From assembly GCA_965178125.1 (NCBI GenBank), contig OZ237754.1, forward strand, positions 1-64,000: a stretch of DNA of 64,000 nucleotides. Reading direction: 5' to 3'. This DNA comes from Bilabrum cf. latius. Its lineage: Eukaryota; Bigyra: Bicosoecida; Bigyra; Bicosoecida. A program made the position numbers and the translations under genes. Positions 54,957-64,000 of this stretch are shown piece by piece (the stretch's first letter is position 1; each line of letters begins with the position of its first letter). The notes beneath the pieces were generated by a model. It did no database searches and had not been told where the DNA came from. It worked only from the letters and a program-made list of their open reading frames with translations.

Positions 54957-56328
54957 TCACTGGTTCTTCTTGTTCTCAGCCGACCCTCCCGACGCACCGC
55001 TAGGCGCGAAGAGCGGATCCCCCGCCAGCGGGGCCAGCACCTCGGACCCGATGACCACCCCTGCCACCACGTTGAGCACCCTGGTCACCGACATGAGGGG
55101 CCAGAACAGGTACACGAACAGGCCCAGCCCCGCCGCCACCGCCAGCATGGCGGGCCATGCCTTGGCACCCTCCTCCTCCTGTTCATCGCCCTCCTTCTCT
55201 TCCTCGCTCTCGCTGCCCGCTGCAGCCGCGAAGGACCGCACCAGCGCGCTGGCCTTGCCCACCGACACGCGGACCCCCTTGGAGCACAGAGCCGCCGCGC
55301 TGCCGGCCTTGGGCACCCACGGGGCGACGAACTGGGACACGACGCGGTCCACGTCGTTGCGGAACATCCTGTACCCGGTCGCGGCGCCCACGGCGAGCGC
55401 CAGCAGCACGAGAAGACTCAGGCGGCCGGTGACCATCCACAGGTACGAGTATGCCAGCCAGCAGACGCACACAGCGCGCAGGCTCCGGTGGGGGTCCTGC
55501 CAGGAGGCGGCCTTGTCCACGGCCTTGATACCGCTCGAGAGGAAGCTGGCGAGCCCGTCTGCTGCCCACGAAAGCGTGTCGGCGGGGAGCATCTCCTGCA
55601 GCTTGGGCGGCTGAGCGGAGCCTGCCACGCCGGCAGCTCCGGCGGCTGCAGGGTCTGCCTCTGCACTTGCCACGCCAGGAATGAAGCTCGTCACATCCAC
55701 CCCGAAGCTAGACAGCAGTCGAATGGTGCCGACGATTGGGATCACGAGGAACACGGCAAGGGCAATCAGCTCAACGGGGCCCAAACCAAACAAGGCCAGG
55801 GCGATTGCCACACCGAACAGCGGCGCGAGGAACACTGCCGACTCGGCAGGGTGCTTTAGCGCCAAAATTTGCACAGCTGCGGAAATTGTAGAGATGACGC
55901 TGTCTAGATGGTGCCTAGTTGGAGAACCAACCGGCAAAACTCGAGCGTGATGTTTCTTAATCTGGCTACGACTTACCGTGAACACTCCAAAATCGCTCAA
56001 ACTCGGCTTGGAGGGACTGAATTACAGCTTGGTCACTTCCGCCTACCGGAGCTACGCTCACGTTCGCTCGTTTGTACCCAGTCACGGAATCGTCTCCGCT
56101 TGTGGGGGAAGATGGCGACTGCTTCGCAGGCGGCCCACTTGCAGAAGCATGTCCCGGATCTCCGGCGCTCGTAGTTGGGGACGTATCTCCGAAACCTGGA
56201 ACAACGTTTCGATCGGTATCTGCGGCGAGGAGCACATTACGGGTTACCGAAACGTGAGCTAGCCATTTTTGCAGTCGCATCGAGAGATCAGGGCAGCTGT
56301 GTGCAAATTGAGGTGGGCCAGGCGACAT
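54957..56328 (-). CDS. Reticulon-like multi-hairpin membrane protein (423 aa)
   Basis: Two exons: 56328-55977 and 55876-54957 (TGA), donor GTAAGT and acceptor CCGCAG, in phase. A disordered N-terminus of about 115 residues leads to three hydrophobic hairpin-like regions (for example AVFLAPLFGVAIALALFGLG, then AYSYLWMVTGRLSLLVLLAL, then WPAMLAVAAGLGLFVYLFWP). They are separated by amphipathic stretches and an acidic EEEKEGDEQEEE patch. Long paired hairpins are typical of reticulon-homology proteins, including RETREG/FAM134, which shape ER tubules, but I see no diagnostic residue set. It lacks TAG codons. Confidence 0.65.
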
Positions 56329-56472
56329 AGACTAGAATTACAACTCACTTTCCATTATTGTGAAATTTCGTACGCAATGCCCGACACTGTGGCTAGTGCA
56401 CGCACAGCCAAGAACGGCTGCGAAGTTTGCCGGGTTCACCGCCGGCGTCGAAAGTTCGTTCAGTGCCAGTGG

Positions 56473-56854
56473 CATGATGGTTGGTAATGTGGATCTGTCG
56501 ATCAACCGCTCAATGCTTCGCTCCCCCAGCACTCTCCCTCTCCCGCCACGCGCCACTCGTGCGCCGCTACCCACCGTCGCCCACTCGTCTGTCGCTAGCA
56601 CGGCCGTCTCCGTGCCGCCTAGGCCCGGCTGGCCGCTTTGTCCTGCCCTCAGCTTCCACTCTCGTACCTAGTACCTGCTCCTCGTAATCTCCTCCTTCCG
56701 TGGCGCTTTGGTTTTGGCTGGTGCTTCCCCGGGCACTGGGCAGGCGGCACGGACCTTTCAAGCCGCTATGGGGACTACCTGCCACTGGCCACGGGATCTA
56801 CACTGGGCCCCCCTTTTGGCTGTTCGCCCATCGAACGCCGCAAGGAACACCCAC
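56473..56854. repeat. 382-bp direct repeat, distal copy (B2)
   Basis: Begins CATGATGGTTGGTAATGTGG and ends AACACCCAC. It appears identical to 58291-58672. Divergence outside these limits is abrupt on both sides. It probably marks the element's 3' boundary. Confidence 0.93.
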
Positions 56855-58290
56855 GCCGCCCCGACCTAGGGGACGCCACCACGCAAAAAGAAGAAAAAAT
56901 CTTGAACTCGATCGAGTTAGGGCATCACCGCTCGCACATCCCGCCCAGCCCACCACGCTCGACACGGTCCTGTATGCTCACCGCAGCCCCAGCACAGTCG
57001 TCACCCGGTCCGCTCCTATTCAGGCTCCCATTGCCTTACCCTCTGTGAGGATACGGGGTCCGGCTGCTGTCCGCACGTTGCCGTGCCTCTTGCAGCACCA
57101 CAGTGGTCCTCCACTGCAGCGTACGCTGTGCAGGATCTCGCCTCGCTCTCTCGGTGGGTGTCGCCGGTGCGACTGTCCCAGGGTCGATCCGAGATTCAGG
57201 CTCTCCTCTCGGCTGTGCAGGTCACTCTGTCCCCCTTCGGCCACGGAGCCATCCAAAGGACAGAAGTTTCCTGGGCCCGCAACGCGGTTCTTTGTGCTTC
57301 CAGAAAAACAGAGGTGCTCCACATGGGGGATTTTACGGCACGGACCACACCTCTGCTCCCAGTCTCATGACCACCTCACGCGTGGCCACCTCACACCCGT
57401 CCCCACTGTTGCAACCGGGAGGGTGGGTTGCTTCCGACCTATAGCCGGATTTACAGCGATCAACATGAGGCACGGACCTCATACTGACCGCACCCACCCC
57501 TACTCCCACGCCTACTTGACTCAGCCAAGTCCCTGGCCCCCCAAGCCACCCACCAACGGTCCTGCTAACAGTGGCCATCGGCACCAGATGCGACCACGGA
57601 GCCTCATCTGGTTGGTGAAATGGGATGGTGGCAAAGGCCACCACCAGTTCGTCCACGTGTTCTAGATGGCTAGACGCACGCAGCTTCCCTGGCCCCGTTC
57701 CGTTGCCCTCCGCAACGCTTAAATGTTGGTAGCTAGGTATGAGTGTTGGTACCCTCCGAATCTGCGCCGCCATCCTGCGTGGGTGCCACGTGGTCCCCCC
57801 GTTGTCAGGGGGTCCACATGAACAGAAAAGAGGGCTGGTTCATGCTGGTACTGAGTGCGGAGGGAGGAGGAGCGGTCTGCCTCCGCCCCCCTCCCAAGAG
57901 AATATTACACACACTACCGGGCAGCAGTGACACACACACACTTACCCGCCCCTAAGACGCCCTGTCTCGCTGAGTAAACCTTATCCGCCTGGCACCCCTC
58001 CCTTCAGCTGTAGGCCCCTCTGTTGTCCGCCAACTACTGGTCCCCCCTCACCTCCCGGCCTCCGCCGCGATGCCGCCCCATCCATATCCGAAGGAAATGG
58101 GGCCAACAAGACAAGAAACAATTCTATAAAAGTAAAAATTATTTCCTTTATCTTCTTCTGAATTCCCCTAAGTGAGAGCGCTGGTCTCGCTCAGCTCGTA
58201 CTCGGAATTGATCCGATCAGTATACCACTATCGGCCCAAACATCACTGTACATGGATGCTCTGTATTCGTCAGTAGGGGTGCCATTGAAT
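56855..58290. repeat. Spacer between direct repeats (candidate A2 region)
   Basis: 1,436 bp between the two 382-bp repeats. The open frames here are short or Pro/His/Cys-rich and unlike known proteins. A (CA)n run lies near 57930-57943. In split-direct-repeat elements this part should recur at the far 5' end, which is outside the window. Confidence 0.5.
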
Positions 58291-58672
58291 CATGATGGTT
58301 GGTAATGTGGATCTGTCGATCAACCGCTCAATGCTTCGCTCCCCCAGCACTCTCCCTCTCCCGCCACGCGCCACTCGTGCGCCGCTACCCACCGTCGCCC
58401 ACTCGTCTGTCGCTAGCACGGCCGTCTCCGTGCCGCCTAGGCCCGGCTGGCCGCTTTGTCCTGCCCTCAGCTTCCACTCTCGTACCTAGTACCTGCTCCT
58501 CGTAATCTCCTCCTTCCGTGGCGCTTTGGTTTTGGCTGGTGCTTCCCCGGGCACTGGGCAGGCGGCACGGACCTTTCAAGCCGCTATGGGGACTACCTGC
58601 CACTGGCCACGGGATCTACACTGGGCCCCCCTTTTGGCTGTTCGCCCATCGAACGCCGCAAGGAACACCCAC
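58291..58672. repeat. 382-bp direct repeat, proximal copy (B1)
   Basis: The second copy, starting CATGATGGTTGG, same orientation, ending 9 bp before the recombinase stop codon at 58681-58683. No difference from the distal copy was noticed. Confidence 0.93.
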
Positions 58673-58680
58673 TGGCCCAG

Positions 58681-60009
58681 TTAGAGCCCTGAATCCCGTT
58701 CACCCCCACCACTGCTCACTGGGCTCCGGTGAAGCTCCCTGCGTTGGGATTCCCAAGTCTTCAGAAGTTCTGGGATGGAGCCAGCTCCCACCATAGCCCG
58801 AAGAATCCCACTCCTCGTAACCCTTGCCGCTTCCATCAATGAGTAACGATCATACACCGCTGGCATGTTGGGCAGAGACCACCCAGCCTGGCCGTGCACG
58901 TACTTCTCGTCCTTGGTTGGGTCCGTCTGGCGCAATGCTGACACTCCCGCACTCTTGAAGGCGTACACACCCTCCCCCTTGCGGTGCACAGGAATCCCTT
59001 GCGCTGTTATCCACTGCAGCGTGGCACTGTGCGCAGCCCGTGTTCGAGAGGCGAATACTTCCCCGCGCTGCCCTTGTGTTGGCTACCGAACTGATACCCA
59101 CCACTTCAGCCACCGATACGGGCACAACTCCTCGAATCCATCCGGCAAGCATGGAATGACCGCTGGCGGGCGCTGCTCGGGGTTGCCGCCGAGCACCCGC
59201 GACTTGTACCGCTGCCACCCAATCAGTGCCACGGGAACAACCTCGTTGTCATCAGACGCTGCAGTCCACTCTATCTCCCCTATTGCCAGATGCACCAGAT
59301 CTGGCCACCGGGCCAAGCCACAGAATGTCCCCACATAGCAGCACATAAATGTATCGAGAACCGCTGGTGTTGAGTTGTAGTCCGCACGGGCCAGCGCAGC
59401 TGGGCCTTGCCACATCGAATCCCACTCTGCCTGCAGCTACCAGGCCATCATCACTAGTGCTCGCAACGTTACAGGGTTGTCCACCAGGACACGTAGGGCA
59501 CGTACCGCGTCCGGATCCGTCGCCCCGGCACATCTACGCTTGTAGCCGAGCAGGGCCAGTTTGACCTGCCTGTACTCCACGTCTGCGAGTGGGGTACGCG
59601 GGAACTCCGCTGACCTGAACCACGCCGTTTGCGCTTGGAACAATCGCAACACTGTGGCATACTTCAACCCGGCGGCGCACTACTCCGTCAGCAAAGCCCA
59701 CATGGCCTCCACCGGATCCCCGACCTCAAGTTCCGCCTGCATGGTCAGATTCCGCCTGCGCGCGTCCAGAGCTCCCTTGCCGAGCTGCTGACTCTCCTAC
59801 AGCATCAGGGTCCTAGTCGCCGCCACCGCTGCTCGCCGTTGTGCCGCAGCACTTGAGCCTGCTCGTCCAGTCACTGGGATCAGCTCCCCAAATGGTCCTG
59901 CGAAGATGAAATGGTGCATGAAAAGTTGAGTCAGATGTCGCCCTTGCCGCCGAGACAAACCCCGTTTTGCCCACGCGCTGCCCCGCCGTCTACACCAGTT
60001 GACCAGCAC
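58681..60009 (-). CDS. Tyrosine recombinase of the retrotransposon
   Basis: The frame runs from near 60009 (start not fixed; an upstream in-frame TGA lies near 60034) to TAA at 58681. TAG codons lie inside, for example at 59083-59085. The catalytic region shows GTFCGLARWPDLVHL (first active-site Arg context) and, near the end, KYVHGQAGWSLPNMPAVYDRY, matching the H-x-x-GW...Y block with the nucleophilic Tyr. The enzyme integrates the circular DNA form and explains the absence of an integrase. It overlaps the RT-RNase H frame by about 280 bp in another frame. Confidence 0.75.
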
Positions 60010-61750
60010 CGTCCTCCACCCTGCTCAATCTATCGCATGCCACCATGATCGGTGTACTTCGCCTCTACCACACGGGGAAGATCACGTATCCCAAGTTCTC
60101 AGCCAGCCTTCCAATCTCTCGCAGCTCATCTCGCTACCCAGCCTTCATCGAGCCGCCCTTCCGCAGCAAATTTGGCAGGGCTTGATTGTCTGACAGCACG
60201 AAGAGCGCCTCTGGGCAAGTCTGGCTCCTCGCCAACTAGCCTGGTCCTGACAAAAAAGCTCGTAGTGATGCTAGTTCGCGTGCCGTACTGGATAGTAACT
60301 GCATGTCCTCGTGGAAACCCATTTGCATCAAGCCAGAATCACCATTGCCTCGGCGCCACATTGCACCCAGTCCATGGGCTGACGCGTCAGCACAAAACAC
60401 GGATGCTCTCCCCTCCGGCAACGGGTATATCGGTGCAGCTGCTGCCGCTGTCAAGATACCGCGGTCCCTACATGTCAGCCACCACTCAAATTCCTCGTTG
60501 AACTCTGCCGTCCAGATGTGCCTACCACCTTTGCGAGCCTTTGCAGCCGCCTAGTATATCGCAAACACGTGCTGCGAAGCGTGGGGGATTACTGCCGCAG
60601 CCGCGCCCAACTGTCCTGCCAGTTTCTCCACAGCCTTGACCGCCAGCGCACTCGTTGCTAGCATGTTGAAAGCTCGCATTCGCTCAACGGTCCTCAGCAC
60701 TGCGTGGATCCGTGGCCATCGATCCGAGCGCAGTGTCACCTTCAAGTGGGCTCCCAGGGTAATCTTTAGCCCAAGGAACTCAATCACCTATGTTGGAAAG
60801 GTAAGTTTGCTAGGCTATATCCTCATGCCAATCCCCCGCGCTACAAGCACGGCACACCACAACAACTACATAGTGCGGGCCTCCGTACGTGCTGACAGAA
60901 AGCCATCATCAATGTACCCAAAAGCCCAATGTGCGGTGCGCAGTCGCACCCCCGCTAAACACTCTGCCAACACTACTGATGCGACAAAACAGCCCATTCT
61001 GCAACCAAACGACAAGACCACAAACTAAAACATGCTGCCACCCACTCCGCGAACTGCCATCCATCGCTGCAGCCCCGGTGCCAGCGCTATACTATGATAT
61101 GCCGCCTTGAAATCGAAGGCTGCCCCCCATTCGTGCCTGTCACGTCCCACGCGCTCTGCTAAATGCCGAGCAAAATCACCATACCGGAAACGCAAGTCAA
61201 GAAATGCCTCGTTCGCGCCCGAGCGCTTCATATCCGTGACTAGGCGCTGCTTGCCAGTCGTGTCCTCCCGCTGCACCAAGCGTGGTGTCTGACCCTCCCG
61301 CTGCTGTACCTCGATTGCGGTCCTCTTGGCAACGAACATAGGCGTCACCTAGACCGCGGCGCCCTCCACCGGTCGAATCTTGCCTGCACTCGCTGCTGCT
61401 TCCACGAACGGGACTACATCCTCCTCGTCCGCCGGCAAGTCCTTCGGGTCAGCCCGTACCGGCTGCGCCCCCAACACCTTCAAGACTGCCTCCGCCCGAA
61501 GCCCATGTCGTGCCAGTCCAACAAACCCCCGGCCCGCTACACAATCGGGCTCCACTGCGCCCCGCGCCCCGCAGCGTCGACAACGAGCCAAATGTGCCTG
61601 CCATGCTCCACGAGGTGACAGCGTACACGGCTAGCGTGCTGCCCATCGCTCCCCCTGCTGCAGTTCGCCCCTACGCTCCCAGTGTGACAACGTTCCATAC
61701 CAGACGTCCAAAGCAGATGATGGTGCCTAGCCCGGTGGGAATGACCGCAA
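59726..61750 (-). CDS. Reverse transcriptase - RNase H of the retrotransposon
   Basis: Minus-strand frame ending TGA at 59726; the 5' limit is uncertain (open at least to about 61750). RT motifs: RLVTDMKRSG, WGAAFDFKAAYHSIAL (first Asp), VVLSFG and FGYIDDGF (YxDD, near 60903-60925). RNase H follows: FCADASAHGLGAMW, SSTARELASLRAFL and LFVLSDNQALPNLLRKGGS give the D-E-D set, then a W...DRLSR end typical of DIRS elements. Many TAG codons lie within. A TAG before FVVLSFG falls where DIRS-type RTs often have Q, E or R. It copies the element RNA into DNA. Confidence 0.88.
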
Positions 61751-61856
61751 GTCAATCTTGTCCCGCTTTGCCAGGCATCGTGCCCAAGCCTACCACATCC
61801 CGTCCGCACCCAATGCTGACGGCGCATCCCCAGTCATCCCCGCTCCCGCATCACCG

Positions 61857-64000
61857 TCATTGTCCACAGAATAGCCGGCTGCTTCCATCTGCACCTCGTG
61901 CCATCGTCTCGAGGGGCCTGCAGATGCAACCTAGTCCAACAATTCGTCCGCGTGTTCCATGATGTCCGTCACAATGCACCGCCCATCCAGTGTCCGCAGG
62001 CTCGGCTCACCACGCTGTAGGGTCGGAGTCTTCTGCTGAGCCAGGATTTTTTGCGCTGCTTCCGAAGATAGTGCACATGCCTACACTACTGCAGCCCTTC
62101 CCCTGGCTCGGGCCGCGTCACCCATTCCCCGCTAGTCGGCCACTTCGTCTTGGGGAGGTACGGTGCTCCGCCTACGTTTTGGGCCCCGATGTCGTCCCTT
62201 TTTGGCGCTCTGACTCCTGCTGCGACTCTTGTCCACCCGCACTCGCGCTACTGCTGCTGCTGCTGCTGCTGCTGGCCTTCGCTGACTACCGTTTTGCCGC
62301 TGCCCCCGCTCCTCCAGCTGCGGCCCCATGCTCCTTTGCCACCCGCTTCGCTCGCTCCAATGCTGACTTGTCTATCGCGGCTGTCACATCCTCCCACGCC
62401 ATAGCGCTATGGTTGCCTGCCGGATTCAGTCCCAGTAATTCCCACGTGGGCCCCACCTGAGTCTGCGTCATCCGCAGCGGGGTCTCGTTCTCGCTCCGCA
62501 ACTACCACAGTCGAAGCACCGCAGGAGTATCCATTCTCCCCACTGGTGCCACCCTATGTATCAAAATCATGCGCAGAGCAGTTGCTAACACGAAATGCTG
62601 ACCCGTATTGGCTGTGTCCCCGTTGCCTCCACCTGCCGTGCGGACTGCTGCCGCATGAAGGACCATCCCCAAGCCCAAGAACATTCTTCGCACTGCAATC
62701 TCCAACGCCTCGTGAAGCTTGCTCATTACTGCCCTGGCTTCCGCATGCTTATCCTGGTGCAGCAGTGTCGCAAGTGTGATAACCACCTTCAGCAACGACG
62801 TGCTCCCTGCCACGACCCACTCGAGCGCCCCACACACCGATCTGGTCAATATCGTGGGTAATCGAAAAATGTTGCCTTGTTCCAGTTCTGCCACTCCCGA
62901 CAACACGTGCTACCCGCACTTACTCGCAAATTGCCTGATCCCGTCCGGCATGAGCAAATCACCCGCCTCCTCCAGCACCGGTGCCACATGAAAGCTGCGG
63001 CCAGATCCTGACTCCCGGCGAAAACCAGCCGCACTCGCCATAGAAGCGAACATTATCTGCGCGGGGCGTTCAATCCGAAGCAACGAAATCTTTGCCTTGT
63101 CCGCACTCGTCAGCGCCACTGAGGCCAAGTCCTTAGCTCTCTCGCCTTCCTCCCCGAGTTCGGCCAAATACCGTGCACTGTCCCTAAATTGAAGCACCTC
63201 CTAAGACCGTACGGTGTCGTAGAACAAAGAGTCAACTCCCTTCGCCGTGGGAATGGAATTATGCACTTCCTTGGCGCCGTCTCCATCGTCTGCTCCGACC
63301 TGGCCCTGGTATGGTGACTTCTTGCAGGCGCCGGCTGACGACTTAATCGCCTGGGTGGAGTGCTCGGGCCGGGCATTTAACTCAAGCGCAAGGGCACGGA
63401 GCAACTACAACGTACCATTGGGCTCACCCGATGCCATGGCCGCAACCGCCTGTTGAATTCGCTTGTCGATCGCGTCACTCGCGGTCGCCTCTCCTGCTCC
63501 CGCGGATGCTCCCTCGACCTCTTGCTCGCGCCTTGCCGCCTTGGTGCGACGTTCCGAATCCGCCACAATGGCCTCCCAGGGAGCTTGTGCTTCCCCCACC
63601 TCTTCCGCTCTCCCCCTTTTTCCCAGCGTTGCGCCCGAGATGGTGCCCATCGACGCCTGCGCCCCAAACACCGCGCTGGCACCGCGGCTTGCCGTTGGAC
63701 CTCCCGCTGGTTTGCCACCCGCCCCAGCATCGGCCGCAGTCACTCCACCATGGCTGAATCCGCCCCCAAAATCAAAGAGGCCCAGCTCGCTCGGCGGATG
63801 GCCTGAGGTAGCAGTCGCCCCTGCACCGGCCCCCCCGCTTGGGGCAGGCAGTTTCCACCCAAACCCGCCACCGTCCATGATGCCCCGGCCCAGTGAGTGC
63901 GCTCCCATCGGCCCCCCGGCTACACGTTCAGGCCTTGACCCCGTGAATGGTGCTGTTGTTGATGCCCCGGATGGTACCGGGATCACCGGTGCTCCCCAGA
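61857..64000 (-). CDS. ORF1 (Gag-like) of the retrotransposon, 5' end outside window
   Basis: A frame open from the window edge down to TGA at 61857-61859, with at least six TAG codons. The upstream part is Gly/Ala-rich, then a helical region (ALASVALTSADKAKISLLRI-like content near 63100), and a Ser run encoded by CAG repeats at 62249-62270. Position before the RT and low complexity fit a Gag-like protein; no zinc knuckle is seen here. Confidence 0.6.

Larger units (their letters stand above)
56473..64000 (-). mobile_element. DIRS/Ngaro-type tyrosine-recombinase retrotransposon (5' end beyond window)
   Basis: In transcription order (right to left): ORF1, RT-RNase H, tyrosine recombinase, then a 382-bp repeat (58291-58672), a 1.4-kb segment, and an identical 382-bp repeat (56473-56854). 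This matches the split-direct-repeat layout of Ngaro-like elements (A1-ORFs-B1-A2-B2), where A1 would lie beyond the window. The two B copies look identical, suggesting recent insertion. No gene looks broken at the left edge; it lies 144 bp upstream of the reticulon-like gene's start. The ORFs contain internal TAG codons, so they are readable only under the host code. Confidence 0.85.

Noticed and set aside
2037-63986. The region as a field of pseudogenes broken by TAG stops
   Set aside because: Only TAG interrupts the frames; TAA, TGA and frameshifts do not, and catalytic motifs and splice phases are intact. Decay would not select one stop codon.

Overview
This is the end of a linear chromosome of a unicellular eukaryote. 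It starts with about 590 bp of perfect CCCTAA telomere repeat. The genes are GC-rich and tightly packed, with few short GT-AG introns whose acceptors usually read CGCAG. Alpha-tubulin, LSm6, CNOT3, a ROD/KNTC1-like kinetochore protein, GPI-phospholipase D and N-acetylglucosamine kinase are all eukaryotic. I cannot name the lineage.

The main result is that the window only makes sense with a changed nuclear genetic code. Long frames are interrupted solely by TAG; read through TAG they become intact single genes, some very long (a 9.8-kb frame at 2037-11846 and an 8.9-kb exon at 20647-29562). At conserved columns TAG falls where glutamine is expected: LSm6 (LE-Q-xEEY), the LENG8/SAC3 motif (Q-LKSIRQD) and NAGK. 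It also fits CNOT3, a TPR helix and GPI-PLD. All 21 coding regions assigned here end in TGA (17) or TAA (4), none in TAG. So UAG = Gln, with UGA and UAA as stops.

Layout: telomere (1-593); subtelomere with a 12-copy 56-bp minisatellite (about 1294-1966); a minus-strand block with a giant C2-like membrane protein, a sulfotransferase-PAN protein, a TPR-JmjC oxygenase and a PP2C phosphatase (2037-20298); a plus-strand block with ROD-like, CNOT3, GPI-PLD and an FAD oxidoreductase (20523-37534); a DEG/ENaC-type channel (minus) divergent from alpha-tubulin (plus); LSm6 (minus); two G/C-tract hairpin elements around an uncertain ORF; a single-pass membrane protein (plus); NAGK (minus) divergent from LENG8 (plus); an ER-lumen GDEL protein (minus) divergent from a CaaX protein (plus); and a reticulon-like protein (minus).

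The right end (56473-64000) is a tyrosine-recombinase retrotransposon of the DIRS/Ngaro type, minus strand, with ORF1, RT-RNase H and recombinase frames and two identical 382-bp direct repeats. Its frames also read through TAG, so it appears adapted to the same code. No tRNA genes, including a tRNA-Gln(CUA), were recognised. The genes do not form one pathway; they look like ordinary housekeeping and cell-surface genes of a compact protist genome.
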